From Mycobacterium bohemicum DSM 44277 (GTDB lineage: Bacteria > Actinomycetota > Actinomycetes > Mycobacteriales > Mycobacteriaceae), in the NCBI RefSeq assembly GCF_001053185.1, contig NZ_CSTD01000001.1, forward strand, positions 1,482,333 through 1,546,332: a DNA stretch of 64,000 nucleotides, given 5' to 3'. The notes under the pieces were generated by a model. That model made no database searches and was not told the origin of the DNA. It worked only from the letters and a program-made list of their open reading frames with translations. Each line of letters starts with the position of its first letter. Position 1 is the first letter of the stretch. Position numbers and translations under genes: made by a program. Of the stretch, positions 27,775 through 36,979 are shown one piece after another.

Positions 27775-28213
27775 GCTACTCCAATCCGGTCACGGTGGTT
27801 TGGCTTGGCAGGCGGGTGGTGCACTCAGGAACGCCAGGAGCGTATCGGCTCCCCATTCTCCGGACTTCAAGTTGTCCGGACGTCAAGTTGTCCGGCCTTC
27901 GAGGGAAGCCGTCGGGTAAGCGTCAGCCCGGGAGCGGAGGCACGTTGTGAGGCGGCGTACGCGCCGCCGGCGGATTGAGTCGATAGTAGCGCCCGCCGGA
28001 CCGCCCCATCCGCAACGACCTGGACGATGCGTGGGGCTCCCGTCGGCTGCCGGGGTGCGAGCGCCGTCTCGCGTTGCTGACTGCGCTGATTACTGCGTAA
28101 AATCTTCCCGCTGGGAGAGCTTGCCTATATGGCGACGCGCTGGCGCTCGGCGCCGGCTGAGCGAGAGGCCCCGGTCGACGGCGCAGCGCACGGGAAACAG
28201 GGTTGGGAAGCCT
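27775..28213. other. 439-bp gap between divergent P450 and DUF4189 genes
   Basis: The only structure noticed is the pair of direct repeats at 27861-27896. The open frame running through the right half joins the DUF4189 gene but has no coding character before 28214. Confidence 0.45.
27861..27896. promoter_or_regulatory. Iterated CGGAC/GTCCG sites upstream of the P450 gene
   Basis: Two 16-bp-spaced copies of TCAAGTTGTCCGG (27867-27879 and 27883-27895) form nested inverted repeats, CGGAC-N8-GTCCG twice in phase, about 90-120 bp upstream of the P450 start. The layout suits cooperative binding of a dimeric repressor; no local regulator gene was found. Confidence 0.45.
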
Positions 28214-28597
28214 ATGACGAAACGAGCAGCAGTAGCGGCATCGCTAGCGATCTGCGTGGCATTCGCGGCGGCGCCGCTCGCGCGTGCCGACGGCAACTGG
28301 ATTGCGATGGCGATATCGGATTCGACTGGGCACATAAACATCATTGATGGAGCATCTACCCAATCGAAGGCCGAGCAGGAGGCAACCTCGGCGTGTCACC
28401 TCAGCGACTGTCGTGTTCTGGCGAGCGGCGGGCCGGGTGGTTGCATCGCGATGGTGATGAACGCTGCGAAGACACATTACTTCGGACGCTGGGGCCCGAC
28501 AATCGATGACGCGGAGGCAGCGGCACTGGCAGCAGCCGGCGGGGGAACGGTGCTGAAAGACCACGGCCACTGCGCTGGAGACCCTTTAAGTCAATGA
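28214..28597 (+). CDS. DUF4189 secreted protein
   Basis: A 127-residue exported protein. The signal peptide (TKRAAVAASLAICVAFAAA, cut near ARA-DG) is followed by a DUF4189 domain: NWIAMAISDSTG, the paired Cys in SACHLSDCRVLA, CIAMVMN, and a final HGHCAGDP. Mycobacteria have several such small proteins; no activity is known to me. I chose ATG at 28214, after GGGAAG, because the signal peptide begins there; the frame is open 89 codons further upstream without coding character. Confidence 0.88.
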   Translation: MTKRAAVAASLAICVAFAAAPLARADGNWIAMAISDSTGHINIIDGASTQSKAEQEATSACHLSDCRVLASGGPGGCIAMVMNAAKTHYFGRWGPTIDDAEAAALAAAGGGTVLKDHGHCAGDPLSQ

Positions 28598-28830
28598 CGG
28601 TCAGGGCCGCTCCGGCTCGGCCTGTTGTCCCACACGGCCCAGCGGCCCGGGTGATCCACCGTTGTGCGCCGTTGTCCGTGGGCCACGAAATACCGGGCAC
28701 GAACAGCATTCACCCGCCCGGGTGGTGTGCGAGCCCGCTGACATTATCGGATGCTGTACGGCCGGCGCTCGCCAAGCTAAAGCCTGCCGCCGACACCGCG
28801 ACGAAGCGCCACTCAATACACTGACCGATC

Positions 28831-29625
28831 GTGGGCATGTTGGCCGGCCTTGCGCCGTGGATGATTTATTGGGTCCTTGTCGGTAACGTCCCCTTCGGCG
28901 CCGCCGTGTTGGTCGCGTTCGCGCTGACCCTCGTGATGGTGACGGCCACAGCGGCGCAGGGATGCGCCCCGCGCGCGCTGGGGCTGGAACTCGAGACCGG
29001 CTCTCTGGCAATGTTTTCCGTGCTGACGGTGCTGACCTTCACCCTCACGCAGACGTTGCTGCAGCGCTGGATACTGCCGGTTAGTTTCGCGGGGCTATTG
29101 CTGGTGACACTCGGCGGCGCGCTGATCGGTAGGCCGTTCGTGCGCAGGTTCGCGGCCGCCGAGCAACCCCCGGACGTGGTCAAGACCGAGCTGTTCGGGC
29201 GGTACGTCAGCGTGCAGACGTGGATATGGGTTGCGACGTTCGCCGGCATGACGGTGTCGTCCGCGATTCCGCCGATCGTAGGCGGCGACCCGAGCCTCCT
29301 GGACACCAGGACGCCGCTGTCCTTCGTCTGCTACTGGGTGATTCCGTTCTCGATGTTGGGGGCGGCGGCGCTGGTTTCGCGGTACCTGCCCGACCGGATG
29401 CTTGCAGGAATCGACGACCTTGTGCGGGAAACCTCCTTCGTCGCGTACGACGAGGCCAGCATCGACGAGCTGTACTACCTGGCCCAGGAACACGCCAACC
29501 GCGAAGTCGGTCCCGGCAAGGAGGCCTACAACGTCAAGGTCGGGGGCATGGGGACCCCGCTGACCGGCGACGAATCCCGCAAGTCCTGGCCCTCCACCTA
29601 CAAGGTCCGCGACAAGCGGCACTGA
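28831..29625 (+). CDS. Conserved membrane protein of unknown function
   Basis: A 264-residue protein with about six hydrophobic helices (residues 5-45, 55-75, 80-100, 128-150 and 165-190) and a soluble C-terminal 70 residues containing DEASIDELYYLAQEHANREV. The GTG at 28831 begins directly before the first span. No family name comes to mind. It is followed after 49 bp by the dienelactone-hydrolase-like gene on the same strand and may share its transcript. Confidence 0.7.
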   Translation: MGMLAGLAPWMIYWVLVGNVPFGAAVLVAFALTLVMVTATAAQGCAPRALGLELETGSLAMFSVLTVLTFTLTQTLLQRWILPVSFAGLLLVTLGGALIGRPFVRRFAAAEQPPDVVKTELFGRYVSVQTWIWVATFAGMTVSSAIPPIVGGDPSLLDTRTPLSFVCYWVIPFSMLGAAALVSRYLPDRMLAGIDDLVRETSFVAYDEASIDELYYLAQEHANREVGPGKEAYNVKVGGMGTPLTGDESRKSWPSTYKVRDKRH

Positions 29626-29674
29626 CGGATACGTTGGTTTCCGCGTCCCCCGCGGCCGAACGAGGAGCATCGCG

Positions 29675-30430
29675 ATGAACGCAGTCAGCCCGGACGCCAT
29701 CAGAGCCGAGACGATCAGCATCACCGGCCACGGCGGCGACGAGATCGAGGCCTATCGGGCCATGCCGCTTGCCGAGGGATCGCGCGGCGGAATCGTCTGG
29801 ATCCACCACATGCCCGGATACGACCGGGCGACCAAGGAATTCGTCCGGCGCCTCGCCGTCAACGGCTATCACGCCGTGGCCCCGAACCTGTATTCCCGCG
29901 AGGCCCCGGGCGCTTCCCCGGATGATGCTGCCGCCGCGGCCCGGGCTGCCGGCGGGGTTCCCGACGACCGCCTGGTCGGTGACGTCGCGGGTGCGGTCGA
30001 GCATCTGCGTTCACTGCCGGGCGCCAACGGCAGGTTCGGTGTCATCGGCCACTGTTCCGGCGGACGGCACGCCTACCTGGCGGCGTGCTCGCTCCCGTTC
30101 GACGCCGCGGTGGACTGCTACGGCGCGTTCATCGTCGAGGATCCGCCCGAGGGCATGCCCAAGGCCTTCAAACCGATTCTCGACCTGGCGCCCAACCTGA
30201 GCTGTCCGCTGCTGGGCCTGTTCGGGCTCGAGGACCAGTTCCCCTCACCCGACGCCGTGGCCGCGCTGGACGCCGAACTGAACAGGCTGGGCAAGCAGCA
30301 TGAGTTCCACTCCTACGAGGGCGCCGGTCACGCATTCTTCGCCGTCGACCGCCCCGCCTACCGCGTGGAGGCGGCGCTGGACGGCTGGCGCCACATCGAC
30401 GAGTTCTTCGCCACCCACCTGAAAGGCTAG
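29675..30430 (+). CDS. Dienelactone hydrolase family protein
   Basis: A 251-residue alpha/beta hydrolase. The nucleophile elbow GHCSGGR places Cys127, as in dienelactone hydrolases, and the acid and His of the triad fit LEDQFPSPDA and GAGHAFF. Family enzymes open lactones or cleave small esters; the substrate here is unknown. ATG at 29675 follows GAGGAGCATCGCG. It is 9 bp ahead of the DUF6295 gene, with the DUF427 gene next, which suggests one operon. Confidence 0.9.
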   Translation: MNAVSPDAIRAETISITGHGGDEIEAYRAMPLAEGSRGGIVWIHHMPGYDRATKEFVRRLAVNGYHAVAPNLYSREAPGASPDDAAAAARAAGGVPDDRLVGDVAGAVEHLRSLPGANGRFGVIGHCSGGRHAYLAACSLPFDAAVDCYGAFIVEDPPEGMPKAFKPILDLAPNLSCPLLGLFGLEDQFPSPDAVAALDAELNRLGKQHEFHSYEGAGHAFFAVDRPAYRVEAALDGWRHIDEFFATHLKG

Positions 30431-30439
30431 GTCCCGGCC

Positions 30440-30712
30440 ATGTGCACCTATCTCACGGAACGAGTCGAGATCGACGGCAGCGGCAAGGGCGCGACGGGGT
30501 GGTTCAGCGCCAACTTGGCGACGGTCTACGTCGACCATCCCGTCCACGCGCCGTACGGCCACACGGTCAACATCGACGTGATCAATCCGCGGCTGGGACC
30601 GTCGGCGCGGGTCGCCCTCGAGCTCACCGAGGAGAGTGCCCTGGCGTTGGCCGATGCCATCCGCGCCGCGATCGACCGTGCGCCGGCCGGGCTCGCCTCG
30701 AGGGACCAGTAG
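30440..30712 (+). CDS. DUF6295 family protein
   Basis: A 90-residue protein beginning MCTYLTERVEIDGSGKGATG and containing VYVDHPVHAPYGHTVNIDV, the pattern I know as DUF6295, common in actinobacteria beside dienelactone hydrolases. The conserved Cys2, several His and the HTVNID segment hint at a metal site. Function unknown. Confidence 0.82.
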   Translation: MCTYLTERVEIDGSGKGATGWFSANLATVYVDHPVHAPYGHTVNIDVINPRLGPSARVALELTEESALALADAIRAAIDRAPAGLASRDQ

Positions 30713-30719
30713 GCGACCG

Positions 30720-31484
30720 ATGGCACCCGACCCGGACTACCCCCGGATGGCCGCCGAGCGCGGCCGGATCGAACCCGCGCCACGGCGCGTCCGCGGCTAC
30801 CTCGGGGACGCGCTCGTGTTCGACACCGTCGCGGCCCGTTACGTGTGGGAGGTGCCCTACTATCCGCAGTACTACATCCCCCTGGCCGACGTCAGGGACG
30901 AGTTCCTTCGCGACGAAAACCATTCCCAGCACGTGCAATTCGGCGCTTCGCGGCTGTACTCCCTGGTGGGCGGGCGTGCGACCCATCCCTCCGCCGCGCG
31001 CGTGTTCGACGGCGCCGGCCCGCTGAGCGGCACCGTGCGGTTCGACTGGGAGCCGTTGCGGTGGTTCGAGGAGGACGAGCAGATCTACGGCCACCCGCGG
31101 AACCCGTATTCGCGGGTCGACGCCCTGCGCTCGCACCGCCACATCCGGATCGAGCTCGACGGGATCGTGTTGGCCGACACCGCAACTCCGGTGCTCCTCT
31201 TCGAAACAGGTCTGCCCACAAGGTATTACATCGACCCGACCGATGTCGCCTTCGAACACCTGGAACCCAGTGCCACCCAGACCCTGTGCCCGTACAAGGG
31301 GGTGACGTCGGGCTACTGGTCGGTGCGCGCCGGCGACACCCTGCATGCCGACCTGGCGTGGACCTACCACTACCCGCTTCCGGCGGTCGGCCAGATAGCC
31401 GGTCTCGTCGCGTTCTACAACGAGAAGCTCGATATCGTCGTCGACGGGATCGCTTTGCCGCGGCCTAAGACCCAGTTCAGCTAG
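30720..31484 (+). CDS. DUF427 domain protein (Rv1056-like)
   Basis: A 254-residue protein with two DUF427-type halves: the first around GDALVFDTVAARYVWEVPYYPQYY, the second around RIELDGIVLADTATPVLLFE and CPYKGVTSGYWSV. DUF427 forms a small beta barrel of unknown activity. I chose ATG at 30720, 7 bp after the DUF6295 stop; the frame is open 28 codons further upstream, inside the previous gene. Length agrees with my memory of Rv1056, which precedes the Rv1057 beta-propeller gene in M. tuberculosis. Confidence 0.87.
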   Translation: MAPDPDYPRMAAERGRIEPAPRRVRGYLGDALVFDTVAARYVWEVPYYPQYYIPLADVRDEFLRDENHSQHVQFGASRLYSLVGGRATHPSAARVFDGAGPLSGTVRFDWEPLRWFEEDEQIYGHPRNPYSRVDALRSHRHIRIELDGIVLADTATPVLLFETGLPTRYYIDPTDVAFEHLEPSATQTLCPYKGVTSGYWSVRAGDTLHADLAWTYHYPLPAVGQIAGLVAFYNEKLDIVVDGIALPRPKTQFS

Positions 31485-31628
31485 CCGCACGGCGATTTAG
31501 AAATCAATTCTTAAACTCGGGCACACACAGTCGAAACATTGCCATTCGACGCTTCACCCGTCTACAACATCACTTCGCACCGCGGCTGATTTATTGCCCG
31601 CCGGCTCGAATTGGGGTGTGCCTGAACC

Positions 31629-33038
31629 ATGTTGCCTTATCCCGATTGGCTGAATCCCGGAGACAACGCCTGGCAGTTGGTGGCGGCGACTTTGGTCGGC
31701 CTGATGAGCATTCCAGGCATCGCCGTTCTGTACGGCGGAATCGTGCAGAAGAAGTGGGCCGTCAACACCATGCTGATGGCCTTCACCGGGTTCTCCCTGG
31801 TGCTGGTCGTATGGGTGCTGTGGGGCTTCAAGATGGGCTTCGGCGAGCCGCTGAAGCTCGGCCCCGGCATTCTGCAGTCGGCGGTCGGGAAACCCAGGAC
31901 GATTCTGAGCAGCAACAACCAGCAAATCGCCTACATCCCGCTGCTGGACGGCACCATGCCGTCGTTCCGCTTCTCCGAGACCACCCTGGCGTACTTCCAG
32001 TTCGTGTTCGCCGCTATCACCCCGCTGCTTTTCCTGGGCAGCGTCATCGGCCGGATTAGCTTCAAGGTCTGGCTGATCTTCGTGCCGCTGTGGTCCACCT
32101 TCGCCTATTCGGTCAATGCGTTCCTGCTGTGGGGCGGCGGCTGGTGGTCACACGCCGGGGCCCTGGATTACAGCGGTGGATACGTGATCCACCTCGCCGC
32201 CGGAACGTCCGGATTCGTCGCGGCCGCGGTGATCGGTCCGCGGCTGGCGCGCGACCGGGAACGCGCCGTGCCGAACAACCTTCCTCTGGCCGCGGTCGGC
32301 GCGGGCGTACTGTGGCTGGGCTGGAACGGGTTCAACGGCGGTGACCCGTACTTCTCCGGTGCTGACGCGTCGCTGGCGGTGATCAACACCAACCTCACCA
32401 CCGCCGTCGCGTTGCTCACCTGGGTGCTGTGGGACATCTTCGCGAGCAAGCAGCGCAAGCCCACGTTCCTCGGCGCCGTCAACGGCATGATCACCGGCCT
32501 GGTCGCGATCACGCCGGCCGCCGGGTTCGTCAACAGCTTCGGCGCGATGATCATCGGGGTTGTCGCCTCGACCCTCGTCTGGATGTCCTGGAACTGGCTC
32601 GGTAAGACCAGGCCGTTCAAGAAGGTCGACGACACCCTCGGTGTGTTCCACACCCACGGCGTGGCTGGGTTGGCGGGCGGGTTGCTCGTCGGAGTGCTCG
32701 CCGACCCGCACATCGTCGAATACCTCGGCGGCAGCACGGGACAGGACGTGACGTTTGCCGGTTGGCTCTACGGCCACCATCCCAAGCAGATACTGATTCA
32801 GGCCGGCGCCGCGGCCACAGTCATCGTCTGGGATGCCGTGGTGACGTTCGTCATTTTGCGTGTCCTTGGCCTGTTCATGAAGTTGCGGTTGCCCGACGAG
32901 GTGCTCGAAACCGGCGACCTCGGTGTGCACGATGAAGAGGCTTACCCCGACGAAACGCTAGTCACGGGCCGGCGGGTCGATGCGTCGGCGCCGACGCGGA
33001 CCGTGGTCGCCAAGTCCGCTGAGCCCGTGGATGATTGA
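31629..33038 (+). CDS. amt: Ammonium transporter
   Basis: A 469-residue Amt protein with eleven expected spans, importing ammonium or ammonia. Visible motifs are GIAVLYGGIVQKKW, the DYSGGYVIHLAAGTSGFVAA region (pore His and preceding Asp), and FHTHGVAGLAGGLLVGVLADP with the second pore His. The cytoplasmic tail after about residue 420 is longer than usual and acidic. It sits 15 bp before a PII gene, the normal pairing in which PII plugs the channel when nitrogen is plentiful. No signal-specific operator was identified. Confidence 0.95.
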   Translation: MLPYPDWLNPGDNAWQLVAATLVGLMSIPGIAVLYGGIVQKKWAVNTMLMAFTGFSLVLVVWVLWGFKMGFGEPLKLGPGILQSAVGKPRTILSSNNQQIAYIPLLDGTMPSFRFSETTLAYFQFVFAAITPLLFLGSVIGRISFKVWLIFVPLWSTFAYSVNAFLLWGGGWWSHAGALDYSGGYVIHLAAGTSGFVAAAVIGPRLARDRERAVPNNLPLAAVGAGVLWLGWNGFNGGDPYFSGADASLAVINTNLTTAVALLTWVLWDIFASKQRKPTFLGAVNGMITGLVAITPAAGFVNSFGAMIIGVVASTLVWMSWNWLGKTRPFKKVDDTLGVFHTHGVAGLAGGLLVGVLADPHIVEYLGGSTGQDVTFAGWLYGHHPKQILIQAGAAATVIVWDAVVTFVILRVLGLFMKLRLPDEVLETGDLGVHDEEAYPDETLVTGRRVDASAPTRTVVAKSAEPVDD

Positions 33039-33392
<354 letters not shown>

Positions 33393-33910
33393 GGGTCTGT
33401 CTCCCGCGCCACGGCCAACTTCCCTGAATATCCCCGTTCGGCGGCGCGCGCCGCGACCTTCAACCTGGCCAACATCTCTTCCCGACCTGGTGTTCGGGTG
33501 AAGCGTGTCGACGACAACCCGGGTGACACAGCCCGCCACGCGGGGTCCGCTCGTGTGATATTTGCCTCTCCCGGGCGGCGATACTGAGAATTCTTTGCAG
33601 ACCGCGGCGGACGGGAACTTTCTCGCCGCCGTCGCTGTCACCGCTGAACCTCCGGCGAGACGAGGTTTCCGTATTAGCTGAGGCAATACCCCGCCGCGCT
33701 TCACAAGCATTTCCTTAAGAGAAAAATAAGGCGAACAACCGTGCGGCGCCGGCAGTAACGACTTTCCGGCATTTCCGCGTGACCGCGGTCGCTAGACTCG
33801 ACCGACAGGGCCACTTCACAGGGCGCCATTCGGCGCGAAATCCCATTTGATCCGGGCGGCGTCGGGCGACGCAGGTCGCACGACGGCAGCGATGCCTGCC
33901 CCGCCCGTGC
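33393..33910. other. 518-bp gap before the beta-propeller gene; A/T-rich tract near 33710
   Basis: No gene was recognised. From about 33705 to 33740 the sequence becomes clearly A/T-rich (TTTCCTTAAGAGAAAAATAA), about 180 bp before the beta-propeller start. The M. tuberculosis homolog Rv1057 is controlled there by TrcR, which prefers A/T-rich DNA, so this is the most likely regulatory stretch. Confidence 0.45.
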
Positions 33911-34996
33911 ATGAAGAACAAGGCGGTGCCAAACGTGAGCAAGCTGAATGGCCGGAATACCACCCGGAACGATGGACAGGGCCGCCACCGTGCGCCCGGA
34001 GTCCGGATTGCGGTCGACGAGGGCCCGATCAGCGACCTCCTCGGGAGCCCCGACGGCGGCCTGCTCCTGGCGGCCAACTACGGCCGCGACAGCGTGTCGG
34101 TGATCGACACCGACACGTGGCGGGTGACGGGCACGGTGGCCGGCCTCGGTGAGCCCTTCTCGATCGCGATGGACGGTCTCGGCGACCGGGCATACGTCAG
34201 CATCGTGTCACCGGCGTGCGACGCGATCGCCGTCATCGACCCGCACGCAAACTCCGTCGTCGCGACCCACCCGCTGGAGCACCACGTCACCGGACTGGCG
34301 GCGAGCCTCGACGGCAGCCGGGTCTACGCGACCCGAAACGGCCGCGACCGCGCCGACCTGGCCGTGCTGGAGACCGCGACGGGACGCGTCGCGGCGGTCG
34401 GGCTGCCGACGGCGCCGCACGCCACCGCCGAATGCGTGCGCATCGGCCCCGACGGCGCCCGGCTCTACCTGGCGGCCAACGGGCCCGACGGCGGTCAGCT
34501 GCTCATCATGCGGGCGACCGACGCACCGCGGCCGGTTGCGACGGTCGGTATCGGAATGCCGATCCGCGACGTGGCGTTGAGCCCCGACGGCGCCCTGGCA
34601 TACGTGGCCAGCTGCGCCCCCGATGAGGGCGCCGTGGTCGACGCGGTCGACACGCGGACCCACAGGATCACCGGCACGCGCAAGGTCGGTGACGTCCGCG
34701 GCATGCTGACCGGGCTGACCGTCAGCGCCGACGGTGCTCGCATCTACCTGATCGGCGACACCGGTATCACGGTGCTGGCCGCCCCCACTCTCGACGTCGT
34801 CGGCGCCGTGGCGGTGACGGACCACCCGTCGTGCGTGATCGAAAGCCCCGACGCCACATGGCTCTACGTCGCGGACCAGTGCGGGGCGGTCACCGTCGCG
34901 CCGGTGCGGTCCTCCGCGTGGCAGGGCGCCCCAGACGCCGCGACCGAGGGCCTCCCGGCGCACGATGCGGTCTGGCGCGAACCGGCGCTCGTGTAG
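33911..34996 (+). CDS. Beta-propeller (YncE-like) protein, Rv1057-like
   Basis: A 361-residue protein of repeated blades, each with a pattern such as SPDGGLLLAANYGRDSVSVI, SLDGSRVYATRNG, GPDGARLYLAANG, SPDGALAYVASCA, SADGARIYLIGDTG, ESPDATWLYVADQCG; about seven blades. Such propellers bind partners or small ligands; no catalytic residues are evident. There is no clear signal peptide from this start. The syntenic Rv1057 is repressed by TrcR and induced through MprA/SigE, as reported. An in-frame GTG at 33935 is an alternative start. Confidence 0.87.
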   Translation: MKNKAVPNVSKLNGRNTTRNDGQGRHRAPGVRIAVDEGPISDLLGSPDGGLLLAANYGRDSVSVIDTDTWRVTGTVAGLGEPFSIAMDGLGDRAYVSIVSPACDAIAVIDPHANSVVATHPLEHHVTGLAASLDGSRVYATRNGRDRADLAVLETATGRVAAVGLPTAPHATAECVRIGPDGARLYLAANGPDGGQLLIMRATDAPRPVATVGIGMPIRDVALSPDGALAYVASCAPDEGAVVDAVDTRTHRITGTRKVGDVRGMLTGLTVSADGARIYLIGDTGITVLAAPTLDVVGAVAVTDHPSCVIESPDATWLYVADQCGAVTVAPVRSSAWQGAPDAATEGLPAHDAVWREPALV

Positions 34997-35112
34997 CCGG
35001 CGGATTGGGGCCTGCCCAATGGCGGGAACTGTTTCGAAGTAGCCGCGCGCGGCGATAGCATTCGCCCGGCGGGACGCCTTGCCGCGCCCGGGACTTTGGA
35101 GGCGGGAGCTCG

Positions 35113-36741
35113 ATGGACAGCACGATGCAGGACTTTCCGTTGACCATCACCGCGATCATGCGGCATGGCTGCGGTGTCCACGGGCCGCGCATCGTCACCA
35201 CCTTCACCGGCGACGGGTACCGGCAATGCACCTACCGCGAGCTGGGCCGGCACGCCGGCCGGCTGGCGAACGCGCTGCGCCGCGTCGGCGTCACGGGAGG
35301 CGAGCGGGTCGCGACGTTCATGTGGAACAACGCCGAGCACCTGACCGCGTACCTGGCGGTGCCGTCGATGGGCGCCGTCCTGCACACCCTCAACATTCGG
35401 CTCTTCCCCGAGCAGATCGCCTACGTCGCCAACGAAGCCGAGGACCGGGTGGTGCTGGTCGACGCGTCGTTGGTCGGGTTGCTGGCGCCCATTCTGGGTG
35501 AGCTGACGACGGTGCACACGGTGATCGTGGTCGGGGATTGCGACACCGCGCCGCTGCAGGACGCCGGCAAGACCGTGCTGCGCTACTCCGATGCCGTCGC
35601 TGCGGAGTCCGCCGACTTCGACTGGCCCCACATCGACGAGCACTCGGCGGCCGCGATGTGCTACACCAGCGGCACCACCGGCAACCCCAAAGGCGTGGTC
35701 TACAGCCACCGCTCCAGCTTTCTGCACGCGATGGCGGCGTGCACCAGCAACGGCGTCGGGGTGGGGGCGAGCGACCGCTTGTTGCCCATCGTGCCGATGT
35801 TTCACGCCAACGCCTGGGGGCTGCCGTATGCGGCGCTGATGGCCGGTGCCGACCTGGTGCTGCCCGATCGGCACCTGGACGCCGGATCGGTGATCGGCAT
35901 GGTCGAGACCATGCGGCCCACCCTGGCGGGAGCGGTGCCGACCATCTGGAACGACGTCGCCCACCGCCTCGAACAGGATCCCGACCACGACATCTCGTCG
36001 CTGCGGCTGGTCGTCTGCGGGGGTTCCGCCGTCCCGGTCTCGTTGATGCGGACCTTCGAGGAGAAGCACGGCGTGCAGATCCGGCAGCTGTGGGGCATGA
36101 CGGAGACCTCGCCGATGGCCACCATGGCCTGGCCGCCGCCCGACACGCCCGAGGACCGGCATTGGGACTACCGGGCCACGCAGGGCCAACCGCTGTGCGG
36201 CGTGGAGATGCGGATCGTCGACGACGGCGGCGAGGTGCTGCCCAACGATGGCACCGCGGTGGGGGAGGTGGAGGTTCGCGGGCCGTGGATCACCGGGTCG
36301 TATTACCTGGGCCGCGACGACTCCAAGTTCGACTCGGGGTGGTTGCGCACCGGCGACGTCGGGCGCCTGGACGAGCGCGGCTTCGTCACCCTGACCGACC
36401 GGGCCAAAGACGTCATCAAGTCCGGCGGCGAGTGGATTTCCTCGGTCGAGCTTGAGAACTGCCTGATCGCGCATCCCCACGTCGTCGAGGCGGCGGTGGT
36501 GGGGGTCCCCGACGAGCGCTGGCAGGAGCGCCCGCTGGCCGTCGTCGTCTCGAAGCACTCGTCGCTGAGCGCCGAAGAACTGCGAAAGTACCTCGAGGAC
36601 AAGGTCGCTCGGTGGTGGCTGCCCGAGCGGTGGACGTTCGTCGACGAGATACCGCGCACGAGCGTGGGCAAGTACGACAAGAAAGCCATCAGGGCGCGAT
36701 ACGCCGAGCACGGCTACTGGGTGGTCGAGGCGCGCGACTGA
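35113..36741 (+). CDS. fadD14: Fatty-acid-CoA ligase, FadD14-like
   Basis: A 542-residue ANL-family adenylating enzyme that converts fatty acids to acyl-CoA through an acyl-AMP. The P-loop YTSGTTGNPKG is near residue 180, the WGMTETSP motif near 330, and GWLRTGDVGRLDERG plus DRAKDVIKSGGEWIS and the catalytic Lys in TSVGKYDKK follow in order. Position after the Rv1057-like gene matches fadD14 (Rv1058). Chain-length preference cannot be read by eye. ATG at 35113; GGAGGCGGGAGC provides a strong ribosome site. Confidence 0.93.
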   Translation: MDSTMQDFPLTITAIMRHGCGVHGPRIVTTFTGDGYRQCTYRELGRHAGRLANALRRVGVTGGERVATFMWNNAEHLTAYLAVPSMGAVLHTLNIRLFPEQIAYVANEAEDRVVLVDASLVGLLAPILGELTTVHTVIVVGDCDTAPLQDAGKTVLRYSDAVAAESADFDWPHIDEHSAAAMCYTSGTTGNPKGVVYSHRSSFLHAMAACTSNGVGVGASDRLLPIVPMFHANAWGLPYAALMAGADLVLPDRHLDAGSVIGMVETMRPTLAGAVPTIWNDVAHRLEQDPDHDISSLRLVVCGGSAVPVSLMRTFEEKHGVQIRQLWGMTETSPMATMAWPPPDTPEDRHWDYRATQGQPLCGVEMRIVDDGGEVLPNDGTAVGEVEVRGPWITGSYYLGRDDSKFDSGWLRTGDVGRLDERGFVTLTDRAKDVIKSGGEWISSVELENCLIAHPHVVEAAVVGVPDERWQERPLAVVVSKHSSLSAEELRKYLEDKVARWWLPERWTFVDEIPRTSVGKYDKKAIRARYAEHGYWVVEARD

Positions 36742-36767
36742 CCGCGAGCAGGCGCGCGCGCAACCGG

Positions 36768-36829
36768 CGCGAGCAGACGCAGAATCGCGTTGTTTCGCCT
36801 CCTATCGTGCGATTCTGCGTCTGCTCGCG
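36768..36829. repeat. Long inverted repeat between fadD14-like gene and hddA
   Basis: A perfect 20-bp arm at 36769-36788 (GCGAGCAGACGCAGAATCGC) is repeated in inverse at 36809-36828, with one further C-G pair outside, around a 20-base loop; a third GCGAGCAG-like start is at 36744. It lies 27 bp after the fadD14-like stop. It may terminate that transcript and insulate the polysaccharide island, or belong to an interspersed repeat family. Confidence 0.8.
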
Positions 36830-36979
36830 GCAGAGGGTGACCCGCGGAAAATCCCGCATTTGACGGCGCGCCGGCCTGTTAAGCTAACCGGGCCGCATCG
36901 AGACCGAACGCATTGCGGCGCGGACAGGTCCTTTCGTGAGGCGCGGAATGAATTTCTATGGCCCACTGGGAGATTGGCA

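Noticed and set aside
35004..35020. Small hairpin after the beta-propeller gene
   Set aside because: Six-base arms (ATTGGG/CCCAAT) with no T run; too weak to call a terminator.
34864..36711. 615-codon minus-strand frame over the FadD14-like gene
   Set aside because: Antisense of a clear acyl-CoA ligase; low-complexity Arg-rich translation.
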